A DNA stretch of 64,000 nt from Macrocystis pyrifera. Its lineage: Eukaryota; Sar; Phaeophyceae; Laminariales; Laminariaceae. Shown piece by piece: positions 26,391-34,041 of this stretch. Each line of letters opens with the position of its first letter. Position 1 is the stretch's first letter. The stretch is taken from positions 15,032,128 to 15,096,127 of the forward strand of contig JASSKH010000005.1 in NCBI GenBank assembly GCA_031763025.1. Direction: 5' to 3'. The notes below the pieces were generated by a model that saw nothing but the letters and a program-made list of their open reading frames with translations, was not told where the DNA came from and did not search any database. The translations under genes were made by a program, and so were the position numbers.

Positions 26391-26909
26391 CATCAGAAAT
26401 ACCTCAATTCCAAACATCATCGGCCTACGGTCAACCAAGCAATCAAATGTCTCATTCGTGAAGTCACGAACAGACTCGAGCGGGCACCAAAAAGGAACAA
26501 TAGCTGTGTGCATGTTCTTTTTCACCGGAAAAAAATGTTTCTACCCATGAATGTTCGTCGCGTATGTCCACTTATTTGTCCGTTTTGTATGTGTCAGGTA
26601 CGAAGCAAGGGTACCTGACATAATAATCATAATATTCGAAAACGTATCAGAACTGTTCTGTGCCTGGTTTGCTGTTATGGTGCCCCCTAGACGGTAGACC
26701 CCACCAAACAGACAGGGGGGGGCATCATGCAAAGGGGAGCGGCGAAGAGCCGGCAGATGATGGGGCAGACGACGGAGTCGACGAAGAGCCCGCAGACGAG
26801 GGGACGCCGAAAACTCTCTAAACATTAAGCATAGCAGTGGTAGTAGCGGTAGCAATTATGATCCGCGATCTCTCGAGGTATGACGAGGGGGTCCCCCACC
26901 TTGCCGCTT

Positions 26910-26951
<42 letters not shown>

Positions 26952-26979
26952 CTAGTACTAGTACTAGTAGTGGTAGTAC

Positions 26980-27050
<71 letters not shown>

Positions 27051-27915
27051 TCAATAGTAGTACTAGTACTACTAGTACGATTAATAGTAGTACTAGTACT
27101 ATTACGGGGGTCCATAGTTAACGGGACCAAATTTTGTTAGTAAAAATACCTAAATATAAAGGTTTTTGTGTATGCCATAGGTCCTGTTAACTATAGACCC
27201 CCGTACTAGTACTAGTACTAGTACTGCTAGTAGTAGTACTACAGTAGTAGTACTGCTAACTTTGAGCACAGGCTACTATTGGCTACCTGAAACTTATTAT
27301 GGCACTCGACCCTTAGCCCAGTTCATTTGATCACATTTCTTATTCACTTGTGGTCGTGGGAAAACGAGCCTCAGGTTCTTACGATCAGATTTCGTAAGAA
27401 CCGGCACCCTCATTCCTTATTGCAGTCGTACTCTATAGTATGCAAGTACTGGCACGAGTAGAGTGCCACCTAATCCGGCTGTGCCGTAAGCTCAACGTCT
27501 TTAAGCTATGCTGTACCTGCAGCCATGACTTGAACGAAGTTCTCTCTCCAGCATGTAGCAGCATGCCTCTGTCTACGATGTCATAGAATTTTTATAAATA
27601 GTACCACAGGTAGTACAGTCGCTGTGACAGTAAGTAGTAGTGATAAAACACGATGGCACAGGCCGGCACTACGAGAATTTCACACCAATCCGGTACATCG
27701 CACGTCACCTGCGTGAGTATCGCGGCCGTCACAGCAGGGTCCAGGTCCTCGACCGACGGGGCCACTGCCACCCTCGTCGCGTTGTCACTCGCGATGCTCC
27801 GTCGCGAGGAGCGCGTTTCTCTCGACTCGTCCGCGTTGCAGCTGCGGCCCCCCCTCCGCTTCCCCCTCGGCCCAGTCTTCGTCGTCCGCAGGGCGCACTG
27901 AGCTCGAACTACCAT
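5375..27915 (-). CDS. Gene A: PKD2-like (polycystin/TRPP) cation channel, 19 exons, spliced
   Basis: Predicted six-transmembrane cation channel subunit of the polycystin-2 family, about 937 aa (human PKD2 is 968 aa). The model joins 19 exons (listed separately). All junctions keep frame and the total of 2814 nt ends in TAG. Domains: IQ-like motif ~68-83; S1 ~106-128; polycystin/TOP domain ~150-550 with a Cys/Ser-rich insertion ~168-385; S2 ~554-568; S3 ~588-610; S4 ~625-641; S5 ~668-693; filter LGE at 712-714; S6 ~730-753; tail 756-937 without EF-hand. Family evidence: the RNRVIGGML..RRMRL..C block, the LVTYN...VDFSFEDGG block before S2, and the DFST...LGE pore. Exon order, size and phase match gene B throughout. 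The tandem position indicates local duplication. Introns hold only repeats and no other supportable gene. The start codon is uncertain (see exon 1). Acts in a membrane (plasma, ciliary or ER cannot be told). Confidence 0.85.
6850..7078 (-). CDS. Gene A exon 18: cytosolic tail
   Basis: 229 nt (phase 2 in, 0 out), acceptor AAAAG|G, donor TCG|GTGGGT. The frame was chosen because A/B differences are largely synonymous in it (CMGKARMQWTNAYVRW..., GVDGRPVLLIKRP) and non-synonymous in the competing open frame. No domain recognised. Confidence 0.75.
7444..7523 (-). CDS. Gene A exon 17: post-S6 segment
   Basis: 80 nt (phase 0 in, 2 out), acceptor CACAG, donor CTCT|GTGAGT. Encodes AYRVVGEGMKDEDTIFQSLG, then AFVGMT. 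Takes the place of the region between S6 and the EF-hand in animal PKD2. Confidence 0.85.
7961..7986. repeat. CAG/CTG microsatellite next to exon 16 donor, gene A
   Basis: About nine AGC units, starting 16 nt from the exon edge on the intron side. Same placement in gene B. Confidence 0.95.
8002..8235 (-). CDS. Gene A exon 16: S5 end, pore (LGE) and S6
   Basis: 78 codons, acceptor AACAAG|GTG, donor GAG|GTGCGT. Encodes the rest of S5 (VALVFTNLTWFLVG), DDFSTPGRAW, pore helix and filter (SVIRVTLGEYETFY), QPSVGP and S6 (VVVVVYQVLEVVLLLNVVI, then AVLLE). PKD2 has LGD at the filter. A CTG repeat follows within 11 nt of the donor. Confidence 0.95.
9769..9861 (-). CDS. Gene A exon 15: S4-S5 linker and S5 start
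   Basis: 31 codons, acceptor CACAG|ATG, donor TTG|GTGAGT. Encodes MLTFHKRMGIVADTLSGACT and the first half of S5 (HLQHFLFVKFL). Confidence 0.9.
10494..10601 (-). CDS. Gene A exon 14: S4
   Basis: 36 codons, acceptor CGACAG, donor CAG|GTGGGA. Encodes LSHEVVTLNRVARF and S4 (VSIYYFVFLLTTMAGLYRWIFQ), with Arg near the inner end as in TRPP channels. Confidence 0.9.
11886..11956 (-). CDS. Gene A exon 13: S3
   Basis: 71 nt (phase 1 in, 0 out), acceptor CGCCAG, donor TTG|GTAAGT. Encodes NCWNCVCGFTFFGLMFVNM and LLWL, which is S3, corresponding to the FWNCLD helix of PKD2. Confidence 0.85.
12363..12469 (-). CDS. Gene A exon 12: S2
   Basis: 107 nt (phase 2 in, 1 out). Encodes S2 (WASLVLFVGLFVGML) and the intracellular RHDMNKWWHLRRSKAKR segment. 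Gene B's donor after AAGC is GTAAGC. Here that position reads GCACGG, and a donor 6 nt downstream (G|GTGAAA) restores the same phase, adding two residues. Confidence 0.85.
12682..12754 (-). CDS. Gene A exon 11: end of TOP domain, pre-S2
   Basis: 73 nt (phase 1 in, 2 out), acceptor CCGCAG|GA, donor ACAG|GTAAAT. Encodes GGKVTVSESISAYSLKRD..., following the FED.G strand directly as in PKD2. Confidence 0.8.
13147..13300 (-). CDS. Gene A exon 10: TOP core, LVTYN and FEDG strands
   Basis: 51 codons plus one base, acceptor CAACAG, donor GATG|GTACCT. Contains CTLLVMEDLDIIP, SVSVQLVTYNGHQKS and SISVDFSFEDG. This corresponds to the FIDFSVYNANINLF...VEFPATGG part of PKD2 and is one of the best conserved exons between A and B. 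Confidence 0.9.
13912..13961 (-). CDS. Gene A exon 9: TOP core micro-exon
   Basis: 50 nt, phase 1 in, phase 0 out. Acceptor CTAG|TC, donor GGG|GTGAGT. Encodes AKGYPILIDTGRYNTG, the counterpart of the AGYYLDL strand of the polycystin domain. Exact size match with gene B. Confidence 0.85.
13990..14365. repeat. Imperfect CAG/CAA/AAC trinucleotide tract in gene A intron 8
   Basis: About 370 bp of AGCAGC, AACAAC and GCAACA words. The reverse strand reads as Leu/Cys/Val-rich open frames, a composition effect. Confidence 0.85.
15359..15518 (-). CDS. Gene A exon 8: TOP core, RRMRL..C
   Basis: 53 codons plus one base, acceptor GGCAG, donor GAGG|GTAAGC. Starts VTFTRRMRLSEERC, the counterpart of the R-x-R-Q-L-R-V...C strand in PKD2. 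It contains KETIIPAGAW, identical in gene B. Confidence 0.9.
16372..16431 (-). CDS. Gene A exon 7: polycystin domain, RNRVIGGML
   Basis: 20 codons, acceptor TTCGCAG, donor CTG|GTGAGT. Encodes LLFNTMALVADRNRVIGGML. The RNRVIGGML block, identical in gene B, matches the NLLLG.PR-type segment leading into the RQLRV strand of PKD2. Confidence 0.85.
17200..17274 (-). CDS. Gene A exon 6: polycystin domain
   Basis: 25 codons, acceptor TGACAG, donor CCT|GTGAGT. Encodes VTQCSNFDATVG...ARYRANLP, carrying the ninth conserved Cys of the insertion. Gene B has the same exon size but a GC donor. Confidence 0.8.
17883..17945. repeat. 23-bp tandem repeat, about 2.7 copies
   Basis: Unit AAGGCCTCTCTTTGGGCACT plus CCT at 17883, 17906 and 17929, within intron 5 of gene A. 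Confidence 0.85.
18050..18298 (-). CDS. Gene A exon 5: variable extracellular linker
   Basis: 83 codons, phase 0, acceptor CTAAG|GTC (an AAG site), donor AAT|GTGAGT. Begins VGRFCTGNYLEICAASL and ends with GGVSAARGHLVIEN. The middle is acidic and Ser/Thr-rich and diverged from gene B. It holds two conserved Cys residues. Confidence 0.8.
20162..20491 (-). CDS. Gene A exon 4: Cys-rich and poly-Ser insertion
   Basis: 110 codons, acceptor TTTGCAG, donor GTG|GTAAGC. It begins AFYLKTYHGTELEDRC, followed by C-x2-C-x8-C-x2-C (CAICAIKPPDDICNAC), a long Ser/Asn-rich stretch coded by a CTG/ACT-type repeat on the + strand, and a closing CEAC. The ends are well conserved with gene B, while the Ser tract differs in length (110 versus 90 codons). 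It lies on the luminal/extracellular side between S1 and the core TOP fold. Confidence 0.85.
20196..20285. repeat. Trinucleotide tract inside coding exon 4 of gene A
   Basis: CTG/ACT triplets on the + strand, read on the minus strand as AGC/AGT Ser codons. Gene B has a shorter tract at about 51983-52020. Confidence 0.85.
21074..21148 (-). CDS. Gene A exon 3: start of polycystin domain
   Basis: 25 codons, acceptor CATCCAG, donor CAG|GTGTGG. Encodes AKYGPG..DRTH.DVTSLPEIYQWMQ. The TSLPEIYQWM part corresponds to the SMEDFWKF-type segment just after S1 in polycystins. Confidence 0.85.
22106..22324 (-). CDS. Gene A exon 2: IQ-like helix and S1
   Basis: 73 codons, acceptor TTTCAG|GCC, donor ATG|GTGAGA, phase 0 on both sides. 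It begins AAFRGYRLRHRLRQL, the body of an IQ motif whose Q comes from exon 1. A conserved RALHANAxGFRR segment follows, then S1 (VVLFLVFVGLFFSLVFSGAD) and the first extracellular residues. Homologue at 54499-54717. Confidence 0.85.
23549..23659. mobile_element. ~110-bp MITE, copy 1 (gene A intron 1)
   Basis: Family signature: TATTACGGGGG at the left, a GGACC/GGTCC inner TIR, AT-rich core with GTAAAAAT and GTTTTTGTRT, and CCCCCGTAATA at the right. TIRs of about 28 bp (ACGGGGGnCCATAGTAAATA plus GGACC). Same family at 24529, 27100, 29394, 58479, 59139, 61776, 63739 and 63913. Confidence 0.9.
24529..24636. mobile_element. ~110-bp MITE, copy 2 (gene A intron 1)
   Basis: TATTACGGGGGACCATAGTA at the left and GGCCCCCCGTAATA at the right, with a core in the same orientation as copy 1. 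Confidence 0.95.
25257..25790 (+). repeat. Dispersed poly-G bounded repeat, copy 2 (gene A intron 1)
   Basis: About 530 bp matching the reverse complement of 57.37-57.90 kb over its length (GTGGCCACTTCCAGAGTCAG, ATGGGTTTACTATGTA, TACGTGATACGATCATCCCC, CAGCGTCGTCGCCAA). The left end is a G18 run followed by TACTCATTGTCATGCATGGC. The right-terminal block present at 57.3 kb is missing. Open frames are not conserved, so I see no protein. Confidence 0.85.
26101..26215. repeat. CAA-rich simple repeat
   Basis: Imperfect AACAACAAC / AACAGAAAC words. Confidence 0.9.
26343..26387. repeat. Uninterrupted C45 homopolymer
   Basis: 45 consecutive C on the + strand, the longest homopolymer in the window. 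Confidence 0.9.
26911..27249. repeat. GTA/CTA microsatellite split by a MITE
   Basis: GTAGTAGTA and ACTAGTACTAGTA triplets from 26911 to 27099, then the MITE at 27100-27205, then the triplets resume to about 27249. Confidence 0.95.
27100..27205. mobile_element. ~106-bp MITE, copy 3, inside GTA microsatellite
   Basis: TATTACGGGGGTCCATAGTT at the left and ATAGACCCCCGTA at the right. The right end has lost the final ATA, and the next bases are microsatellite. Confidence 0.9.
27709..27915 (-). CDS. Gene A exon 1: N-terminus, ends in ILTQ
   Basis: About 69 codons from an ATG at 27915 to the donor CAG|GTGACG. The last 16 residues (EDLDPAVTAAILTQ region) match gene B exon 1 closely, with mostly third-base changes. 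The rest is basic, low-complexity and diverged. The ATG that aligns with gene B's start lies at 27937 but is out of frame by one base with ILTQ (229 nt), so gene A either starts at 27915 or carries a frameshift. It joins exon 2 in phase 0, completing an IQ-like motif. Linking it to this gene is inference from order, strand, phase and the paralogue. Confidence 0.6.
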
Positions 27916-27968
27916 GGCAATTCCACCAGAAGAACATGGATGGCGCGTTTCTCTCGCTCACTGAAGCA

Positions 27969-27990
27969 ATATATATATATATATATATAT
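27969..27990. repeat. (AT)11 tract upstream of gene A start
   Basis: Lies 54 nt upstream of the ATG at 27915 on the minus strand. It could sit in the 5'UTR or promoter; no other promoter signal is clear. Confidence 0.8.
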
Positions 27991-28019
27991 CACAGGAGGA
28001 GGGGTGAGGTGCGGTTGGA

Positions 28020-28449
28020 GGCACAGCGTCACTACACGAAGATGAAGGGAGCGGGGTGAAGACCACTCTGTCGATGTTTCTGCCCCCGCGCTGCCTCAGG
28101 AAGATGCTCAGGGGTCTTGAAACTATTTCGAATACGTCAACTGTGAGTTCCAACGATTGACTGGTTATCAATGCACAGCTTTGAAAAAGGCTGAGAAGAT
28201 ACAATGGACGTCCTTTTTGTTTTTTTTAAATCATCACTTTTACTTTCCAGCCTAACTCCTAGGAGGACAAGCCGTGGTAACAGGTGTCGTCCCCTCTTCC
28301 CCCCGGTACGTGCCTTTATTTTTTGTCGTGCATAGGGTTCAACGTTCCCACTGCTCGTCGATTTTCATCGAATGTAGCTAACTCATCATTATCTCGCGCT
28401 TTTCGCTTATCAATTTTTTATGCAAGAAAAAGTACCTACGAGCATGCAT
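28020..28449. other. Upstream flank of gene A, no gene seen
   Basis: Presumed 5' flank and promoter side of gene A. No conserved block with the gene B flank was found by eye. Confidence 0.4.
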
Positions 28450-28527
28450 TCACTCGGTGAGACTTGAACCCACCAAATTGATCTTAATGGGCACGCGGAC
28501 CACCTACCAAGCCACCGGGACGCCGGT
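28450..28527 (-). other. tRNA-promoter-like patch (possible SINE head or tRNA relic)
   Basis: On the minus strand TGGCTTGGTAGG (28514-28503) resembles a pol III A box, and GGGTTCAAGTCTC around 28470-28459 resembles a B box with a foldable T-arm. The flanking acceptor stem does not pair, so this is not a functional tRNA gene. Confidence 0.35.
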
Positions 28528-29325
28528 TCTGGTTTTTTATTCCTTGTTTTGCGTGTTTGTTCTGTCTGTACCTGGCATGTCGTTTGCCGGTATTATAGCA
28601 GGTAGGTATATAATTGTTACACAAAAAAAAACTGCCATCATCGCCTTCAACCATTGTATCTGCGGTAGTCACCCGATAATGGTAACTGATTACATGATGA
28701 GGGATGAGGTGGGCACATAACCGCCATATATAGTACCGGGCACCATGGTTTATCGGTCCTCAGTTGTCAGGCACGGTACGACGATCGAGTTAAAAGGTAT
28801 TGCGTATGTGCTGCTGCAGCACTACTACTATCTGTACTGCACAGAAACTTAAGGCCGAATCCAACTCCAAGTAGATTGTCCCCTACATGGGAAGATTGCA
28901 GTCCTGCAGGGAGGGGTGGAAGGCCGCGTCGTCTAAACACAAACTGGTCCACTGCTAAGCCTTGTAGACTACTGTAGACTGCTCGTACTCCTCGTGCTCG
29001 AAGAAAATACGTGCTATTGTTGTTGTTGTTCCTGGCCAGGCCGAGGCATATGCATGCACTGACTGTTCGCCGCCTGCATGGCACACGAATTGCGTTTGAT
29101 GTTATTGGCGTACTGCTACTGCTGTAATACTTAGCATACAGGGGATCAAAGTCCTCGTGGGACAGAGGGCGCGGATGGGAGGATGAATATATTTCATCAG
29201 TTACATATTTATGAGCCACTCAGTGTGAATTAATTTAATATTACCGGTCCATTGTTTTTCAGGGGACGATAGACTGAGCCCGAAAAATATCTATTAATAC
29301 CTGCTCTACTCTGTATTAACACTAC
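28528..29325. other. Intergenic, no gene seen
   Basis: Only random short open frames. Some GGTCC-containing fragments may be decayed MITE pieces. Confidence 0.4.
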
Positions 29326-29665
29326 TTCACGGGGGGGCATAGCAAATAAGACCTACGGTATATACAAAAACCCATATGCTTCCGTATTTTTACTTTTACG
29401 GGGGATCATAGTAAATAGGACCAAATACGGTTGGTAAAAATTGCGAAAGATATTATAAGTTTTTTTCTGTACCATAGGTCCTATTTTATATGGTCCCCCG
29501 TAATAACAATGTTTGGTCCTATTAAGTGCGGGGGCACATAGTAAATAGGACCTACGGTGCACACAAAAACCTATGTATTAACCTTTTTTTACTAATAATA
29601 TTTGGTTCTATTTCCTATGGCCCTGTGTATATCATAGTTCCTATTTACTATGGTCCCCCGTAATA
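29326..29665. mobile_element. Cluster of nested and abutting MITEs of the ~110-bp family
   Basis: An outer copy starts near 29326 (ACGGGGGGGCATAGCAAATA). A second copy (29394-29505) is inserted in its core. The outer core resumes as ACAATGTTTGGTCC and then meets a third copy (from about 29527, GCGGGGGCACATAGTAAATA). A further right end (CATAGTTCCTATTTACTATG, then GTCCCCCGTAATA) closes at 29665. Confidence 0.9.
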
Positions 29666-30567
29666 GTGGGTGACGGTGTCACCACGGGCTGCACGACAGA
29701 GAAACTCGGAGAACATCCCGGAAAAAACGTGGTTGCCAGAGTTCGTGGAGTGTCGATGGACAGCCCATTCCGGGGAACAGGGACTGGTCGACTATCGAGG
29801 CATAACCCCAACCCAATCAACCAACCTGTGTATGGGGTTGGCCATCTTCGTGTCATACACTGCGTGCGTAAACTAGTGATTCTTCATCCTAAAGAGATGC
29901 ACAAGGCCTCCGTGGTCACCAAATACGACGCAGATATCAAATTAACATTAAAATTCAGTTTAGATACGACAAACACAATGAACACACGCCAGTACACCAG
30001 ATGGATTGAATAAGAGAAAAAGTAGAAAAACAATAGCAGGGGAGAAAAAAATGAAGCAGATGAGAGTAGAAATCGGCTCGTATGGCTATTAATTAAACCA
30101 GCGTACCTGGTACTACACCTGATACTTATTATCTGCAAGTAGGCTGCGGTAATATAGTTGTAAACCAGAGATCCGGACATCCCTTCTGTCTCCAAAGTTG
30201 CAATTCGTACGTACTTTTACACAGGCATAGAAACCCAAGCATACATTGAGGCTGTTTTGTCTCCGTGCAGGCTTCGGGGCTGACGACCGGGCAGCGCCAG
30301 CTTCTACGGCAGCAGTGGTATGGCGCTGCCGGTAAAAGGTAAGTGATAGTGATTCATAGGCAGTCGATGTAGCCGGCAAGGTCAACTTCGCGAGCTCCAG
30401 CCCCCCAACGTTTGTTTTCTTGTGAAAACCTCGACGTTGACACCCAGAATGTGCCCAGTGTGACCATGCACAACTAAACCCGAGTCGAGGCCGAACGACA
30501 ATACTCAGCAGTCCTTGGGACACAAACGAAGGAATACGCCGTACTGAGGACGGGCAAGGACTGCCTG
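29666..30567. other. Intergenic, no gene seen
   Basis: Several open frames of about 70-136 codons on both strands overlap each other. None has a recognisable motif or a counterpart elsewhere in the window. Confidence 0.4.
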
Positions 30568-31935
30568 TTGGTGTCGATGGTGGTCGAGGTAGTGGTTGCG
30601 GTGGTAGTAGCAGCAGCGGCGGTGGTGCTGTTGGTGCTGGTGCTGGTGCTGGCGCTGGCGGTGCTGGCGATGGTTGTGCTGGTGTTGGTGGCGATCGTGG
30701 AAGTCCCGGTGGTTGTGACGATGGTTGTGGTTTTAGTGGTGATGGTGATGGTGGTGGTGATCTTGGTGGTCCTTGTGGTTGTCTTAGTAGTGGTGTTGGT
30801 GGTTGATGTTGTGGTGGTGGTGGTGGTGCCGGGGGCGGTTGCTTCGGTCGTAGTGGTGGTGGCGGCAGCGGTGGTGATGGTGGTGGTGAGGGTGACGATA
30901 TCCGTGGTTGTGGTCGTGGTGGTGATGGAGGTGGAGGTGGTGGGGGGTGGGTGGTGGTGATGGTGGTGGTGAGGGTCGTGGTGATCGTGATGGTAATGGC
31001 AGAAGTGAGTGTAACAGTGGTGGTGGAGGTGGCGGCAATGGTGGTCGTGGTGGTTGTGGTCTTGGTGATGGTGGTGGTGGTGGTTGCGGTGGTGGTGGTG
31101 GTGGTGGTGGTGATGGTGATGGTGGTGGTGGTGGTATTGGTGGTGGTGGTGATGCTGGTGGTATTGGTGGTGGTTGTGGTAGTTGTGGTAGCGGTGGTGA
31201 TCGTGGCCGTAGTGGTTGTTTCGGTGTCAGTGTTAGTGCCGGCGATGAGAGTGATAGGAGCGATAAGAGTGGTGATTGTGGTGGTGGTGGTGGTGGAGTG
31301 GTGGTGGTGGTCTTGGTGATTGCGGACACGGTGGTGGTGCTGGTACTGGTAGTGTTGGTGGTGATGGTGTCTGTTTGTGTTGGGTGTATGTGGTGGCGGT
31401 GGGTGGCGGTGGCGATGGCCCTGGTGGTAGTGACGGTGGTCATTGTCGTGGTAGTCGGGGGTGGTGGTGGTGGTGGTGGTGGTTGAGGTGGGTTTGGTAG
31501 AGGTGGTGGTGGCGGTGATGGTGGTGGAAGTGGTGGAGATGATGGTAGTAGTGGTGGTGGTGGCCGTCGTGGTGGTCGTGTTGGTGATGGTGGTGTTTGT
31601 TGAAATGGCTGGGGTGGTTGTAGTTGCGGTGTTGGTAGTGATGGTGGCATTGGTGTGGGGTTGTGTACGTGGTCGTGGTGGTCATGGTGGTGGTAGTGAT
31701 GGTAGCGGGGGTTGTGGTGGTGGTGGTGGTGGTTCTGGTGGTAGTGGTGGTGTTGGTGGTTGTGGTTGTGGTGATGATGGTGATGGTGGTGCTGATGGTA
31801 GGCTGGTGGTGGGAGTGGTGGTGGGGGGGGGTGGTGGCGATTAGGGTGGAGGGAGGCTCGGTGTTGTTTGTGGTAGTTGTGGTGACGCTGGTGATGGTGT
31901 TGGTTGTGGTGGCGGTAACGACGAGAGTGCCCGCC
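30568..31935. repeat. 1.4-kb GGT-rich simple-sequence tract
   Basis: Imperfect GGTGGT / GTGATG / GGTAGT triplets with a strong strand bias. The minus strand holds a 385-codon His/Pro/Thr-rich open frame and the plus strand long Val/Gly frames, all explained by composition. Confidence 0.95.
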
Positions 31936-33369
31936 TATCACGCGTGGCTGTAATACTACTGGTAGATATGTCGTGCATTGCGAAGCCGTTGGAAATTGGT
32001 AGGCGTTTTATGAGGGTGTTTTCCAAAGGGGCACGATAATCCGCTTATAATTGTGCACACGTACACCTCACATGGAGGGACCGCACATTAAATTAGCACG
32101 TACTGTAGATGGAGGACACTTCAGACAAACTATTTTCCCTAAGTAACGCAGGTTTTCCCACACGAAGTTCATACTTCATCCATACACGCAGACTCTCGTG
32201 ACAGCGCATCGCGATATTCTGCTGAAGGATTGTATCAACTGGGCACTCGCCGGTCAAAAACTGTGATCAAAAGGGTGCGAAGGTGGAAACAACGACTCAC
32301 AACTCTCTGCAGCGCAGGTGCGGATTAAATTACGCAGTGTTAAGAATGGACACATGTAAATTGATCGAACGATATATGCGTCCGCAGCTACCATACTGCT
32401 CACGGCGATCGCCGACAGCCTGGCAAATAAAGCAACACCAACGGCCGACCGCTTATGGCTCGACCCACTCGGTACCGTTACTCTACGCACAAGGTAGGCG
32501 ATCTAATCAACAATAAACATAGACAGCCACCTTTTCCAAGGCGTGTATGCAAGCTGCAAGCGAACGGGATCGTGACCCCCTCTCGCTGTCTTTCAATCCC
32601 TCCAAGATATTGTGGAAAACGTATGCAACGGACAGCGATGAAACCACCCGCTAATAAAATGGCAATACACCCCACCCGAAACTACGTCTACAGTGCGTGA
32701 ACAATTATCCGGGTGCCAGCTACATTCTAACTGTGGCAGTCTCTTCAATTTTGACAACAACCGAACCCTTGAGCACCGATGTATGTGGCGCCATGGTTTT
32801 ACGCATTGGTTTGCTGCCCAAGCCGCTAACCAACAAGTACGGCCATCCCTTCTGAGGCGTTCTCGCGAGCGAGGAACGAACAGGACCGTCTCGTCTACTA
32901 CCCCCCCCTCCCCCTAGACTCTTGTGAGGTATACATGCAGAGGAGGCGGGCGAATATGCCCGCTAAAGTAAATAAAAGCACACATCGCATTCAACATCAA
33001 AGGAGGAGAACAGTGTTTGCGAAATTCACCATACATCTAGACGTCAACCACAACCGAAATAGGGCCCACGAGGTGCAAAACTGCCTGCCAGATACAGCGA
33101 TGCACCAAAGCCGGCAATACGTGAGGTCAGCTCTACTTTTTTTTTTCTCCTCGTCGATACTCTTGAGCAGACCAATTTGAAATCGCAGGATGAACCAACG
33201 GTGCGGGTACAACAAGCCACCGAGAGACCCTTTCGTCAGTCCAGGCCAAGGCCATGACCCAAGCGGACCCAGGCATGGCCGCTCGCTTTGTGTGACCCTC
33301 CGATGTGCAACACCACCAATAAATCAACTTTAGCAAAGAGTGTTTTTCCCAAAAGAAAAGGTTCCACCG
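31936..33369. other. Intergenic, no gene seen
   Basis: No exon-like block or repeat recognised. Confidence 0.4.
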
Positions 33370-33581
33370 TCATTTCCTGACCCGCCCTTCGGTCACCGAA
33401 TCTTCACAACGATCAACGCGCTCCTTGGGCGCAGCGTACCACCCTGAGTACGAAATACAGTCTGAAATACTGCATTGTATATACCGTACAAAACACTGGC
33501 GAATTAACCGAAAAAATCGCGGCTTGCCCTCCCAAGCCGCGCGTGCGATCAGGTCGGCACCTCGCTTTGTACCATACCAAT

Positions 33582-33825
33582 CGTGCGACTGGAAACGATC
33601 GCACCGCCGCACACCCGACATCCCCACACACCACAGCCCCACACTCGACAACCCTACAGCCGTACCCAATTGCGACCAAACGCTACCCAGAGACGACTCA
33701 CACCGTGCGACTGGAAACGATCGCACCGCCTCACACCCGACATCCCCACACCTCACAGCCCCACACTCGACAACCCTACAGCCGTACCCAATCGCGACCA
33801 AACACTACCCAGAGACGACTCACAA
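33582..33825. repeat. 122-bp tandem duplication at the 3' end of gene B
   Basis: Two copies starting CGTGCGACTGGAAACGATCG at 33582 and 33704, differing at only a few positions. The second copy ends at the stop codon of gene B. Confidence 0.95.
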
Positions 33826-34041
33826 AGAGTCACGCTGCCTGAGCATCGGGATCGATCCCGTGGACGCATCCCCGCTACCGCTACTGAGTCCATATCCCAT
33901 CGAATACGACACCGTCGCTTTTTCCGTCGAAAGTTTCTCCTGGCTTCGGAAAATCCACTCGAAAACAATTTTTCGCATGAGGCGGCGGGCGACGAAAGGG
34001 GGGACTGGGGCCGCCTCGATTAACGCTTGCATTTCGATCAC
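33820..34041 (-). CDS. Gene B exon 19: C-terminus
   Basis: 73 codons plus TGA, acceptor TTCAG|GTG. Encodes VIEMQALIEAAPVPPFVARR and LMRKIVFEWIF, then a Ser/Gly-rich end closing in RQRDSL. The stop falls within the last bases of a 122-bp tandem duplication, where homology with gene A ends. Confidence 0.85.
   Translation of the reverse strand: MIEMQALIEAAPVPPFVARRLMRKIVFEWIFRSQEKLSTEKATVSYSMGYGLSSGSGDASTGSIPMLRQRDSL

Noticed and set aside
30784-31941. 385-codon His/Pro/Thr-rich open frame
   Set aside because: Entirely produced by the GGT simple repeat; other frames on both strands are equally open.
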